From contig JAEWPV010000020.1 in the NCBI GenBank assembly GCA_023460535.1, positions 124,001 through 188,000 of the forward strand: 64,000 bases of DNA, read 5' to 3'. The stretch comes from Bacillota bacterium. GTDB lineage: Bacteria; Bacillota; Clostridia; Oscillospirales; Ruminococcaceae. Each line of letters starts with the position of its first letter. Position 1 is the stretch's first letter. Under the pieces are notes generated by a model, which worked only from the letters and a program-made list of their open reading frames with translations, was not told the DNA's origin and did no database searches. This document shows, piece after piece, positions 42,693-52,679 of the stretch. Made by a program: the position numbers and the translations under genes.

Positions 42693-43963
42693 AGGTGAAC
42701 ATGAAGAAATTTTCATTTCGCAAGCTGTTTTATAATGATAGAATTTTGATGATTATATCGGTGATACTCGGTATAATTGTATGGGCATTTGTCGTTAACG
42801 TAGTCGAAACCGACAAAAAGCAAAAGATACCGGATATTCCGGTTGCCTTTGATACGACCAGTCTAGAAAAGCTGGGGCTCAGCGTTATCTCTGTTGACAA
42901 TAAAACGGTTGAAATAGAGGTTGTGGGAAGCCGATTCACGGTTTCGCAACTGACGCCCGACGACTTTATCACCTCCGTATCCCTGTTCGGTGTGGACTCA
43001 CCGGGAACCTATGACCTAGAGGTTCAGGTAAGCAAAAAATATCAAAACACAGATTATAACATCAATCAGCCCACGTCTCCCATAATGGTGTCGGTGCGGT
43101 TTGATAAGTATGTTTCGAAAAAGCTACCTTTGTCGATTGATCTGTCTTCCATTACCGTGCCTGGCGGATATATCATGGAAAAGCATTATATTACCCCCAG
43201 CGAGATTACCATATCGGGACCAGAAACCGATGTTGCTCGGGTCTCGAAGTGTCTTGTCGTGCCCGATCCCGCGCTGCCCGAAACGGTGGATAAAACTACG
43301 GTGGGAAGCGGTGGGGTTGTTCTGTATGACGTTACGGGTCAGCTGGTTGATATGACCAACCTAAAGCTTGACCGTGACAGAGCGGACGTAACGATCCCCG
43401 TGTTAAAGCAAAAAACCTTACCCATTAAGCTGGAATTCAGCAATGTTCCGGATAACTTTTTGCTTGAGGAACTGCAGTACTCCTTGTCCGACACACAGAT
43501 CCTTGTTGCGGGACCCGCTGAAACGATAGACACCATGTCTAAAATAAGTGTACGCTATGTCGATATGAAGCTGGTGGAGCCAAACAGCGTATTTGCATTT
43601 GATATTGAGTTGCCGGAAGGCTTTGTGAACATCGACAACATTACGTCGGTTAAGGTGGATTTTGCGATTGCCGATTACGAAGTGCGCAAGTTTAACATCA
43701 AAACGATTAACATTGTTAACGAGCCAACCAACTACGAAGTGAAGCTTGCGACAAAAGGAATTAACAATGTGCAGATTGTGGGCCCTCCCGAGGTTTTGGA
43801 CCTGATAACCGCCGGAGATATAATCGCCGAGGTGGATGTATCCGATCGGGATCTTGGGACAGGCAGTCAGCATAACGTACCGGCAAGGATTATCATCCCT
43901 TCGCGCGGAGCGGTATGGGCGATTGGTGATTACTCGGTTGTTATTACGGTTCGGGAAAAATAA
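42689..43963 (+). CDS. cdaR: CdaA regulatory protein CdaR (YbbR domains)
   Basis: Membrane-anchored regulator of CdaA. One N-terminal helix (residues about 17-42, LMIISVILGIIVWAFVVNVV) is followed by four YbbR-type beta domains outside the cell; repeat cores such as ITISGPETDVARVSK and ILVAGPAETIDTMSK are visible. The start is ATG 42689, eight bases after GGAAAGGG and overlapping the cdaA stop; the upstream ATG at 42671 overlaps that site. Confidence 0.92.
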   Translation: MKVNMKKFSFRKLFYNDRILMIISVILGIIVWAFVVNVVETDKKQKIPDIPVAFDTTSLEKLGLSVISVDNKTVEIEVVGSRFTVSQLTPDDFITSVSLFGVDSPGTYDLEVQVSKKYQNTDYNINQPTSPIMVSVRFDKYVSKKLPLSIDLSSITVPGGYIMEKHYITPSEITISGPETDVARVSKCLVVPDPALPETVDKTTVGSGGVVLYDVTGQLVDMTNLKLDRDRADVTIPVLKQKTLPIKLEFSNVPDNFLLEELQYSLSDTQILVAGPAETIDTMSKISVRYVDMKLVEPNSVFAFDIELPEGFVNIDNITSVKVDFAIADYEVRKFNIKTINIVNEPTNYEVKLATKGINNVQIVGPPEVLDLITAGDIIAEVDVSDRDLGTGSQHNVPARIIIPSRGAVWAIGDYSVVITVREK

Positions 43964-43979
43964 TAAACAAACATTATGG

Positions 43980-44011
43980 GAGCCCGACCTGCAATGGTCA
44001 GGCTCTCTTTT
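43980..44011 (+). terminator. Intrinsic terminator after cdaR
   Basis: GAGCC-C-GACC (43980-43989), loop TGCAAT, GGTC-A-GGCTC (43996-44005), then TCTTTT. A nine-pair stem with one mismatch, just after the cdaR stop. It ends the cdaA-cdaR unit. Confidence 0.8.
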
Positions 44012-44063
44012 GTGTGGATGGGTAGAGAAGTGCTACTTATTATGAAAGGTGCGTTCACTCGTT

Positions 44064-45656
44064 ATGGCAATCATTATTCCGAATATTCAGCTTGAAATCG
44101 AACAATCCCGAGAGGATGCCGTAAAAACGGCACTGAAAAAGTTGGGGGTATCCTCATGTGATGTACGAAAGGCATATATCGCAAAGGTTTCGGTCGATGC
44201 ACGCCGCAAAGACCGCATCCGCATGGTTTATTCCGTTGGAATCGAGCTGCACGATGAGCAGCGGTATGCCGACCGGGCAAAAACGTGCGGAGGCAGTATT
44301 CGCACCGCGAAGCAGCCGCAGTTTGTATGTGCGCATACTCCCATGCTTCATTCGCCGGTGGTGGCCGGGTTTGGCCCCTCAGGTATGTTTTGTTCGCTGG
44401 TACTGGCGCGGCATGGCTATCGTCCCATTGTGCTGGAGCGTGGTATGGACGTAGACCGCCGCGTGAAGGCAGTCAATGATTTTTGGCAAGGGAAAGGGCT
44501 TGACACAACAACTAATGTTCAATTTGGCGAAGGCGGCGCGGGTACCTTTTCAGACGGGAAGCTGACTACACGCATCGGAGATGATCGGTGCGACTTTGTG
44601 TTGCGCGAGCTGCACCGTCACGGCGCACCAGATGACATCATGGAAAAGGCGAAGCCGCACATCGGAACAGACCGGCTTCGTGAGGTTGTAAAATCCATTC
44701 GCGCCGAGATCATTGCTATGGGCGGCAGCGTATTGTTTGAGCATACGGTTGACCATATATCCATCCAAAACGGAAGGCTGACATCGGTTCGTGCAAACGG
44801 GTCGGAGTTATCGTGTCAAGCGCTTGCCGTTTGTATCGGGCATAGTGCGCGAGATACCGCGAAGCTACTCTATGAACTCTCTATTGCCATGCAACCCAAA
44901 GCGTTTTCTGTCGGCGTACGTATCGAGCACAGACAAAGCGATATTGACCAAAGTCTTTACGGACGAATGGCAGGGCACCCGGCGCTACCACCCGGGGAAT
45001 ACCAGCTGTCATACCGAAAGGGGGACAGGGGGGTGTACACCTTCTGCATGTGCCCCGGGGGCTTTGTCGTTCCGGCAGCCAGCGAGGAAGGTCTTGTTGT
45101 AACCAACGGGATGAGTGAGTATGCCCGCGACGCGCAAAACGCGAACGCAGCGCTTGTAGTGGGGGTAGAGCCACAGGATTTTGGCGGCGGAGTATTGGGC
45201 GGGATAGCCTTTCAGCGGCAACTGGAGCAGCGAGCGTATGAAATGGGCAGCGGGGCATACAAAGCGCCCGTACAAACGGTGGGTCGTTTCTTGGACGGCA
45301 AGCGGGGAGCGACGTATGGCACTGTGCTGCCCAGCTACGCGCTTGGGATAGCTAATGCTGACTTTTCGGCGTTGTTTCCGCCTGCCGTTACCGAAATGCT
45401 TCGGCTCGGGCTGCAAAGCTTTGGCACAAAGCTAAAGGCATTTGCGTCTGCGGATGCGGTGATGACCGGGGTAGAGACCAGAACCTCCTCCCCCATACGC
45501 ATCTTACGAAATAGCGAGTCCTTTCAGTCTGAGTCGGCGGAAGGATTGTACCCGTGCGGAGAAGGTGCCGGTTACGCGGGTGGAATTGTGAGCGCTGCGG
45601 TTGACGGTATTCGAGTCGCACAGGCGATTATGTCCCGTTACGGGGCGCCCAAATAG
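44064..45656 (+). CDS. FAD-dependent dehydrogenase of the COG2509 type
   Basis: Large flavoprotein (about 531 aa). The dinucleotide motif is VAGFGPSGMFCSLVLARHGY, with PIVLERG as end of strand 2; other blocks are FGEGGAGTFSDGKLTTR and the C-terminal YPCGEGAGYAGGIVSAAVDG. A short N-terminal domain (about 1-90) precedes FAD binding. The substrate is not known for this family. The start is set at ATG 44064; GTG 44049 overlaps the AAAGG site. Confidence 0.88.
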   Translation: MAIIIPNIQLEIEQSREDAVKTALKKLGVSSCDVRKAYIAKVSVDARRKDRIRMVYSVGIELHDEQRYADRAKTCGGSIRTAKQPQFVCAHTPMLHSPVVAGFGPSGMFCSLVLARHGYRPIVLERGMDVDRRVKAVNDFWQGKGLDTTTNVQFGEGGAGTFSDGKLTTRIGDDRCDFVLRELHRHGAPDDIMEKAKPHIGTDRLREVVKSIRAEIIAMGGSVLFEHTVDHISIQNGRLTSVRANGSELSCQALAVCIGHSARDTAKLLYELSIAMQPKAFSVGVRIEHRQSDIDQSLYGRMAGHPALPPGEYQLSYRKGDRGVYTFCMCPGGFVVPAASEEGLVVTNGMSEYARDAQNANAALVVGVEPQDFGGGVLGGIAFQRQLEQRAYEMGSGAYKAPVQTVGRFLDGKRGATYGTVLPSYALGIANADFSALFPPAVTEMLRLGLQSFGTKLKAFASADAVMTGVETRTSSPIRILRNSESFQSESAEGLYPCGEGAGYAGGIVSAAVDGIRVAQAIMSRYGAPK

Positions 45657-45709
45657 GCAAGCGTGTGGCATGAGAACCCGTCTGACACCCCCAGCAACAA
45701 CGAAAAAGG

Positions 45710-45738
45710 TTGAATATGTAACACCAAGGTGTTAAAAT
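45710..45738 (+). promoter_or_regulatory. Candidate sigma-A promoter of recJ
   Basis: TTGAAT (45710-45715), a 17-base spacer and TAAAAT (45733-45738). It is about 70 bases upstream of the recJ start. The spacer contains a perfect inverted repeat. Confidence 0.6.
45720..45733. promoter_or_regulatory. Operator-like inverted repeat inside the recJ promoter
   Basis: AACACC-AA-GGTGTT fills most of the spacer between the -35 and -10 boxes and touches the -10. A dimeric repressor bound here would block RNA polymerase. It is not a LexA box of the Gram-positive type (CGAAC-N4-GTTCG). Confidence 0.5.
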
Positions 45739-45806
45739 ATTTAGACAGGTTGTTTGCCTTACTGTGCAGATAATCATCATATCGTGCTGAGAAAGGGGAT
45801 ATTTGA

Positions 45807-47846
45807 TTGGGCCTTGCAAAATGGGTATTGCCAAAGATGGATCCCGAGGCAAGTAAGACAATCGCAAAAGAGCTCGGTGTATCCTCTTTGGTTGCCGATA
45901 TTATGGTTGCTCGCGACTATGTTACCCCGCGTGCTGTTCAGGAATTTATTACTGACGAACGGTTACTCTGTGACCCGTTTGAGATAACGGATATGGAAAA
46001 AGCGTGTGCGCGCATTGAAGAGGCGATCCAGAAGGAAGAGCGCATTGCGGTGTACGGAGATTATGATGCCGATGGCGTAACCGCTACGGCAATGCTTTTT
46101 CTCTATCTTGAATCGTCCGGAGCGGATGTCACTACCTATATTCCTTCTCGCGAAGAAGAAGGCTATGGTATGAACCGGGACGCCGTTAAGCAGTTGGCGG
46201 ATGACGGGGTTTCGTTGATCGTTACTGTGGATAACGGTATTGCGGCGGTTGATGAGATAGATTATGCAAATGGATTAGGCATAGATGTTGTTGTCACCGA
46301 TCATCATCGGCCAAAGGCGCAGCTACCCAATGCCTATGCGGTCGTAGACCCCCACCGTGTGGATTGCACCAGCGGCTTTAAGGATTTATGCGGAGCGGGG
46401 CTTGTACTTAAGCTAATTGCCGCACTATGCGGCGGCGAGTATGATGAGGTGCTGGATTTCTGTGCTGATATCGCAGCCATTGGTACCATTGCCGATGTCG
46501 TACCCTTGACCGGTGAGAACCGAGTGATTGTAAAAGAGGGGCTTAAACGCCTTGCAGAGACGCAAAATGTCGGGCTAACGGCCTTGATAGAGCTGTGCGG
46601 GCTAAGCGCTGAAACAATAGACTCTGTTTCTGTCGCATATCAATTGGTGCCGCGAATTAACGCGGCGGGACGATTGGGATTAGCGCAGGATGCGCTTAGG
46701 ATGCTGATAACGGATGATTACATAGAGGCACAGGAGATAGCGGTAAAAATAAACGAAAACAATCTCCACCGCAAGGAACTGGACGCGAGCATGCTCCGTG
46801 ACATAGAAGAGGAACTGGTTAAAAGACCCGCTTTCTCTCAAAAACGCGCCACAATCATCGCAAAGCAGGGGTGGCATCCCGGTGTAGCGGGGATAGCGGC
46901 GGCAAGACTGGTGGAGCGGACAGCAAAGCCCGCGTTTGTTTTGTGTATTGAAGGGGATACAGCGCGCGGTTCGGCAAGAGGTGTTACGGGCTTTTCGGTG
47001 TTTGAAGCATTGGTTTCTTGTGACCGATTGCTGCAGCGCTACGGCGGGCACGAGGCCGCGGGTGGCTTCACCCTTAAAACCGAGGATATTCCGGAATTTA
47101 GTGAGCAGATCCAACGGTATTGCGCCCAAACGCACCCGTTTATGCCTGTTCATAGTGTTGCCGTTGACGTAGTATGTAATCCCGCCGAAATTACGTTGCA
47201 AACCATTAAGCAATGCGCGCTTTTAGAGCCGTTTGGCTTTGGAAATGAGCCGGTGCGCTTTGCATTTACGAATATGAAGATATCATTCATTTCACCCATC
47301 GGGGCTGGGAAGCACCTGCGTTTGACCTTGGAGAAGGATAAACAACAGGTGAATGCGGTTTTGTTTGGAACAGCGCCACAGGACTTTGCCTACCAAACGG
47401 GAGACACGGTGGATATTGTGGCCTTATGTGACCGCAACGTCTATCAGGGCAAAGAGACCGTTTCGATTAAGATAAAGGATATTCGCCCATCCTCTTTTGT
47501 ACAAGATGAGTTCTTTGTTTCCCGTGAACTGTGTGAGCGGTTTTGGAACGATGAGGCACTTACCGATGTTCAAAAACAAAGCATTACCCCAACCAGAGAG
47601 GATATCGCTACGGTATACCGAGCTGTAATGCAAAACAAGTCCTTATCTCGTGACCTAGCGCAGCTTGCTGCCGCAACGCTTTCCAACTACGGTAAAGTCA
47701 AAAATGCCATAAAGGTGCTTAGCGAGCTTGGGCTTTTGCGCATATATATAGATAATAATAAATACAATATCTCCGTTATGAAGGACGCCCCAAAAACCGA
47801 TTTATCAAAATCGGGCACTATGCAGCGCCTTCTAAGCGCGACATAG
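45807..47846 (+). CDS. recJ: Single-strand-specific 5'-3' exonuclease RecJ
   Basis: DNA repair nuclease (679 aa). DHH-family motifs are VYGDYDADGVTATAML, VTVDNG, VVTDHHRPK and the DHHA1 block YGGHEAAGGFTL. An OB-type domain follows (about 455-560), then a C-terminal region of about 110 residues typical of Firmicute RecJ. The start is TTG 45807, with GAAAGGGG eight bases upstream. Confidence 0.94.
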   Translation: MGLAKWVLPKMDPEASKTIAKELGVSSLVADIMVARDYVTPRAVQEFITDERLLCDPFEITDMEKACARIEEAIQKEERIAVYGDYDADGVTATAMLFLYLESSGADVTTYIPSREEEGYGMNRDAVKQLADDGVSLIVTVDNGIAAVDEIDYANGLGIDVVVTDHHRPKAQLPNAYAVVDPHRVDCTSGFKDLCGAGLVLKLIAALCGGEYDEVLDFCADIAAIGTIADVVPLTGENRVIVKEGLKRLAETQNVGLTALIELCGLSAETIDSVSVAYQLVPRINAAGRLGLAQDALRMLITDDYIEAQEIAVKINENNLHRKELDASMLRDIEEELVKRPAFSQKRATIIAKQGWHPGVAGIAAARLVERTAKPAFVLCIEGDTARGSARGVTGFSVFEALVSCDRLLQRYGGHEAAGGFTLKTEDIPEFSEQIQRYCAQTHPFMPVHSVAVDVVCNPAEITLQTIKQCALLEPFGFGNEPVRFAFTNMKISFISPIGAGKHLRLTLEKDKQQVNAVLFGTAPQDFAYQTGDTVDIVALCDRNVYQGKETVSIKIKDIRPSSFVQDEFFVSRELCERFWNDEALTDVQKQSITPTREDIATVYRAVMQNKSLSRDLAQLAAATLSNYGKVKNAIKVLSELGLLRIYIDNNKYNISVMKDAPKTDLSKSGTMQRLLSAT

Positions 47847-47890
47847 AACACTGTATTTCGCGCATTGATTCAAAGGATTGGTGACTGCTT

Positions 47891-50053
47891 GTGGATAAGA
47901 TTTTAAACGACCTGCTAAGCTGTTTGGAAAAAAGCGATAAACAGTATGACAAAGAGATTATCATAAAGGCATATGAGTTTGCCAAGGCCTCTCATCAGGG
48001 GCAGATGCGCGTATCAGGCGAGGAGTATATTATACACCCCGCCAGCGTTGCTATGCTGCTTATTGAGCTTGGCATGGACATAGAGTCGCTGATTGCTGCG
48101 CTGTTGCATGATGTGGTGGAGGACACCAAGGTAACGCAGGAAGAGGTTACGACCCTGTTTGGTCGTGATGTTGCGGTTTTGGTTAGTGGCGTAACAAAGC
48201 TTGGTAAAATACCTTATTCCTCGCGAGAGGAGCAACAGGCAGAAAATATCCGCAAGATGCTGCTTGCCATGAGCCAGGATATCCGGGTAATCATTATAAA
48301 GCTTGCCGACCGTCTGCATAATATGCGCACAATTGACGCAATGCCGCCACAAAAGCAACGGGATAAATCGCTGGAAACCATGGAGGTTTACGCCCCGATT
48401 GCGCACCGTCTGGGTATCCGAGCGTTTAAAGAGGAGCTTGAAGACCTTTCGCTCAAGCACCTTGATGCCATTGCATACACTGAGATTGACAATGCGCTGA
48501 CGCTGCACAAGGAGGAACGCGCTCGATTTTTGGAAAACATCATGCGCCGCATCAACGAGCGCATGATAGCCGAGAATATGCAGATTTTCCTTGAAGGCAG
48601 GGTTAAAAGCATCTATGGCATCTACCGCAAGGTGTATATCCAGGGCAAATCCTTTGAAGAGATTTATGACATCTACGCTGTTCGCATTATTGTGGATACG
48701 GTGATTGACTGCTATAACATTTTGGGTGTTATTCACGACATGTTTACGCCGATCCCCAATCGGTTTAAGGATTATATCTCTACCCCAAAGCCAAACATGT
48801 ATCAATCACTGCACACAACGGTTATCGACAAAGAGGGTGTGCCGTTTGAGATTCAGATCCGCACCTGGGAGATGCACCATACCGCTGAATACGGTATTGC
48901 CGCCCACTGGAAGTACAAAGCGGGCATGCAGGGCAAGGATAAGCTGGAGGATCGTCTTGCTTGGATACGTAAGCTTCTTGAATCCCAGAGCGAAGACGTG
49001 GAAGAGATTGTACGCACCATTAAGACCGACCTTTCTCCCGAGGACGTGTTCGTATTTACCCCAAAAGGTGATGTGAAAACGCTGCCTGCCGGGTCAACCG
49101 TTATCGATTTCGCGTTTGCCATTCACAGCGAGGTTGGCAACCGCATGATTGGCGCAAAGGTAGATGGGCGCATGGTGTCGATTGACAGCGAGGTGAAAAC
49201 CGGGCAGATTGTCGATATCATCACAAGCAATACACCGGGGCGCGGGCCTAGTCGCGATTGGCTGAAGATTGTGAAAACCAGCGAGGCGAAAAGCAAAATT
49301 CGCACCTGGTTTAAGAAGGAGCGCCGTGAGGAGAATATAGCGGAGGGCCGCGAGGAGATCGAACGCGAGTTTCGTCGCAACGCCATCCGTGTGCCGGATG
49401 AGGACTACAATAAGTTTATAGAGGACCTAGCAAAGCGGCAGCATTGTGCAGGCGTAGATGAATTTTATGCTGCCATCGGCTATGGCGGTATCTCGCTATC
49501 CAAGATAATGCCCCGCATCAAGGATGACTATTTAAAGCAGTATAAGCCGGTTGAACCGAGTGTACAAAGCGCTGCTAAAAAACGCTCCAAGACCGTTTCA
49601 GGCGGGGTTGTGGTCGAAGATATTGACGGCTGTCTTGTTAAATTTGCGCAATGCTGCAATCCGCTGCCCGGCGATGATATCATTGGGTTTGTTACGCGCG
49701 GCTACGGGGTATCGGTACACAAACGCGACTGTGTGAATGTAATTGCGTCACTTGAAAACGGAGACCAACCCGAACGTTGGGTTAATGTACAGTGGTCGGA
49801 TGAAGTAAAAGAAACCTTTAAGTCCACTATAGAGATATTAGCGCGAGATAGAGCGGGCATGATAGCCGATGTAACGGTGGCGCTCTCCAACATGCATCTG
49901 CCCATTCACGAGTTGAATGCGCGTGAACTAAAAGATGGATACGTAGGAATTCATGTTACCATCGGCATCTCAGGCAGGGAACAATTGCAGAACGTTATGG
50001 CGAACCTAAATCGGATAGATAGCGTCTCTTCCGTTACCAGGACGGGAAAATAA
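47891..50053 (+). CDS. rel: Bifunctional (p)ppGpp synthetase/hydrolase Rel
   Basis: Stringent-response enzyme (720 aa). The HD hydrolase domain shows HLLDVVEDT-like LLHDVVEDTKVT; the synthetase domain shows DIYAVRIIVDTV and FKDYISTPKPNMYQSLH. A TGS domain follows (about 385-445), then the Zn-finger/helical block with QCCNPLPGDDIIGF and a C-terminal ACT domain (about 645-715). Both catalytic halves look intact. The start is GTG 47891. Order recJ-rel-dtd matches many Firmicutes. Confidence 0.95.
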   Translation: MDKILNDLLSCLEKSDKQYDKEIIIKAYEFAKASHQGQMRVSGEEYIIHPASVAMLLIELGMDIESLIAALLHDVVEDTKVTQEEVTTLFGRDVAVLVSGVTKLGKIPYSSREEQQAENIRKMLLAMSQDIRVIIIKLADRLHNMRTIDAMPPQKQRDKSLETMEVYAPIAHRLGIRAFKEELEDLSLKHLDAIAYTEIDNALTLHKEERARFLENIMRRINERMIAENMQIFLEGRVKSIYGIYRKVYIQGKSFEEIYDIYAVRIIVDTVIDCYNILGVIHDMFTPIPNRFKDYISTPKPNMYQSLHTTVIDKEGVPFEIQIRTWEMHHTAEYGIAAHWKYKAGMQGKDKLEDRLAWIRKLLESQSEDVEEIVRTIKTDLSPEDVFVFTPKGDVKTLPAGSTVIDFAFAIHSEVGNRMIGAKVDGRMVSIDSEVKTGQIVDIITSNTPGRGPSRDWLKIVKTSEAKSKIRTWFKKERREENIAEGREEIEREFRRNAIRVPDEDYNKFIEDLAKRQHCAGVDEFYAAIGYGGISLSKIMPRIKDDYLKQYKPVEPSVQSAAKKRSKTVSGGVVVEDIDGCLVKFAQCCNPLPGDDIIGFVTRGYGVSVHKRDCVNVIASLENGDQPERWVNVQWSDEVKETFKSTIEILARDRAGMIADVTVALSNMHLPIHELNARELKDGYVGIHVTIGISGREQLQNVMANLNRIDSVSSVTRTGK

Positions 50054-50081
50054 TTCGAGAAATGGTTGGTGTTACTATTAC

Positions 50082-50537
50082 ATGCGTGCTGTAATACAAC
50101 GGGTTCGGTGGGCAAAAGTCGAGATAGACGGAAGATTGTGCGGCGAAATTGGGCCGGGCTTTCTGCTATTGCTTGGCATTTATCAACAGGACACCGAAAA
50201 TGAGGCAATAGTTCTGGCGAAGAAGGCTTCGGAACTGCGCATATTTGAGGACGATAATGCAAAAATGAACCGTTCTCTAAACGATATTGGTGGGGGAATG
50301 CTCATCGTGCCGAACTTTACACTGTGTGCGGATACCTCGCACGGCAGACGTCCGTCCTTTATCTCGGCGGCGCGACCGGAACAGGCGAACCCTTTGTACC
50401 GGCAGTTTGTTGATCTTGTGAGACAGACCGGCGTAACCCGTGTGCAAACGGGGGAGTTTGGCGCAGATATGAAGGTTTCGCTGCTAAACGATGGTCCGGT
50501 TACCTTGATACTGGACACTGACGAGTACAGGAAGTAA
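50082..50537 (+). CDS. dtd: D-aminoacyl-tRNA deacylase Dtd
   Basis: Removes D-amino acids from mischarged tRNA. The family start MRAVIQRVRWAKVEI, the block VPNFTLCADTSHGRRPSF (normally QFTLYAD..GRRPSF) and the Gly-Pro motif in LNDGPVTLILDT are visible. The length of 151 aa is normal. It follows rel by 28 bases, the usual neighbour. Confidence 0.95.
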   Translation: MRAVIQRVRWAKVEIDGRLCGEIGPGFLLLLGIYQQDTENEAIVLAKKASELRIFEDDNAKMNRSLNDIGGGMLIVPNFTLCADTSHGRRPSFISAARPEQANPLYRQFVDLVRQTGVTRVQTGEFGADMKVSLLNDGPVTLILDTDEYRK

Positions 50538-50572
50538 TCTGCATCACCCAATAGAAAGGCAGGGTTAACACG

Positions 50573-51229
50573 ATGAAGCTTATTGTTGTGCCGGTAGGCA
50601 TGATTGATACCAACTGCTACATCCTGCGTACCGAGCAGGGGAATGGGGTTTTGATTGACCCGGGTGCGGACAGTGAGCGCATTCAGGATGCACTGCAAAC
50701 CAATAACATTGAATTAAAACTGATATTACTTACTCACGGTCATTTCGACCATATCGGCGCCCTTCGCGATATTTATCTCGCGACACATGCTCAGGTTATC
50801 GTACCCCAAAAGGACGCGGAGCTGTTGACAGACCCGGTCAAGAATGTAGGCGCGCGGTTTTCACGCAGTTCCGAGCAGTATCAGCTTTCGGATATTCCCA
50901 TCTCTCGCGAGGTCGTTCACGGCGACACCATCGTGCTTGATGAGTTGAATTTTACTGTGTTTGAGACACCCGGGCACACCTTGGGCTCTGCGGTTTACGT
51001 TCTTGAAGACAGGTTGTTTACGGGCGATACACTGTTTCGTGGCAGTATTGGCATCGTTACACATTATGGCGGCGATTTGGCCACAGAGATTGCCTCTGTA
51101 AAACGCCTAGCCGACGAGTTACCAGGAGAGTATACCGTTTACCCCGGGCATGGTCCCGATACCACCTTGGATACCGAGCGACAAACCAATCCGTATCTGG
51201 GAAAGGCAAGCTATGACGATTGTTATTAA
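50573..51229 (+). CDS. MBL-fold metallo-hydrolase, glyoxalase II-like
   Basis: A 218-aa metallo-beta-lactamase-fold enzyme. Metal ligands lie in LTHGHFDHIGAL, ETPGHTLGSAVYVL, FTGDTLFRGSIG and the VYPGHGPDTTL segment. This small subgroup often follows rel-dtd in Firmicutes (YqgX-like). The natural substrate is not known. It overlaps hemZ by 17 bases. Confidence 0.9.
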   Translation: MKLIVVPVGMIDTNCYILRTEQGNGVLIDPGADSERIQDALQTNNIELKLILLTHGHFDHIGALRDIYLATHAQVIVPQKDAELLTDPVKNVGARFSRSSEQYQLSDIPISREVVHGDTIVLDELNFTVFETPGHTLGSAVYVLEDRLFTGDTLFRGSIGIVTHYGGDLATEIASVKRLADELPGEYTVYPGHGPDTTLDTERQTNPYLGKASYDDCY

Positions 51230-52679
51230 AGGTCACAACTATGCGTACGAGGTGCGCAATGTTGTGATGCTGTTCTTTCAGGGCGAGCCCATTACGCAGG
51301 CGGAAGAGCTGCCCGATGCTGGTGACTTTATCCTCACCGAGCGGCAAGATGAATCGCAACTGGCAAGATTAGTTGTAGTTGCATCGATAGGGCAGACACA
51401 ATATACCGATCAAGCGGTAATTTCGCTTAATATGGAGAGCTTTGACCACGAATGCGAGCGCCTGTTTGGCGAAATGCTGTTCAAAATTCTGGCACCCGTT
51501 ACCGGGGTAACGCCGCGATTTGGCATCCTAACCGGCATTCGACCGGTTGCCCTGATTCGAAGGCTGCATCAGCAGGGACTCAACGAAGCCCAAGCCAATG
51601 CGTATCTTTGCGAGCAGTTTTTCGTATCACCGCAAAAAGCGCGGTTGTTGAGCGAAATTGCGCAAAGAGAACGTATAATAGTAGAAAGCTCGGCTAGTAA
51701 CTCTTATAGCCTGTATGTCTCTATCCCGTTCTGCCCGTCGCGTTGTTTGTACTGTTCGTTTGTATCTCATTCCATTGAGAAGACTGCAGTGTTGATGGAA
51801 GAATATTTAGAAAAGCTTCTTCTGGAGATTGCCTACACCGGCGAGATTATCCGAGGCAGAGCGCTTCGTTTAGAAACCGTATATATCGGCGGCGGTACGC
51901 CAACTACTCTGAGTGCCGCGCAGCTTGCTCAGCTACTCGAGTGTATCCGTAAAGCATTTGACCTTTCCACCGTAAGGGAGTACACCGTAGAGGCAGGCAG
52001 ACCGGATACCATTACCGAAGAAAAGCTTCGGGTTATCAAGAACAGCGAAGCGACCAGAATCAGTATCAATCCCCAAACCTTTTGCGATGATGTGCTGCAG
52101 GTAATAGGCAGGCGTCACACCGTAGAGGAAACGATAGACAGCTTTGCGCTAGCACGCAAGGTTGGAATAGATTGCATTAACATGGACTTAATAGCGGGGC
52201 TTCCGTCAGACACTGTCGAGGGATTTCAGTTTTCCCTTGATAGAACCATAGCCCTTGCCCCCGAAAACATTACAGTTCACACCTTGTCGCTCAAGCGTTC
52301 CTCAGATCTTGCGTATCAAAAGGCGGCTGAATTCTCCGCGCGTGAGGGGATAGTAACCCGGATGATGGATTATGTATATGAGGCATTGCCGCCGGTGGGC
52401 TATGCGCCCTATTACCTGTACCGTCAGCGTAACACACGTGAAAACCTTGAAAACGTTGGCTTTGCTAAAGAAAACACCGATGGACTTTACAATGTCTTTA
52501 TAATGGATGAAACGCATACCATTCTGGCTTGCGGGGCTGGTGGGGTAACCAAGCTTAAAGGAGAACGACTCGAACGAATTTACAACTATAAATACCCGTA
52601 TGAGTATATAAAAGGCTTTGACGAAATACTATTGAGAAAAGGACGGGTGAAGGTTTATTATGATCGGGCAGTTCTATGA
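51213..52679 (+). CDS. hemZ: HemZ-type coproporphyrinogen dehydrogenase-like radical SAM protein
   Basis: Radical SAM enzyme (488 aa) with an extra N-terminal domain of about 155 residues, as in HemZ. The cluster motif is CPSRCLYCSF (CxxxCxxC). The HemN-family blocks VYIGGGTPTTL, YTVEAGRPDTIT and RISINPQTF are present. HemZ is proposed to act in anaerobic haem synthesis; real activity in this group is not settled. The start is ATG 51213 after GAAAGG; the longer frame upstream overlaps the MBL gene. Confidence 0.9.
   Translation: MTIVIKGHNYAYEVRNVVMLFFQGEPITQAEELPDAGDFILTERQDESQLARLVVVASIGQTQYTDQAVISLNMESFDHECERLFGEMLFKILAPVTGVTPRFGILTGIRPVALIRRLHQQGLNEAQANAYLCEQFFVSPQKARLLSEIAQRERIIVESSASNSYSLYVSIPFCPSRCLYCSFVSHSIEKTAVLMEEYLEKLLLEIAYTGEIIRGRALRLETVYIGGGTPTTLSAAQLAQLLECIRKAFDLSTVREYTVEAGRPDTITEEKLRVIKNSEATRISINPQTFCDDVLQVIGRRHTVEETIDSFALARKVGIDCINMDLIAGLPSDTVEGFQFSLDRTIALAPENITVHTLSLKRSSDLAYQKAAEFSAREGIVTRMMDYVYEALPPVGYAPYYLYRQRNTRENLENVGFAKENTDGLYNVFIMDETHTILACGAGGVTKLKGERLERIYNYKYPYEYIKGFDEILLRKGRVKVYYDRAVL

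Noticed and set aside
48014..48805. Open frame of 263 codons on the - strand
   Set aside because: Antisense to the HD and synthetase domains of rel; no family pattern.
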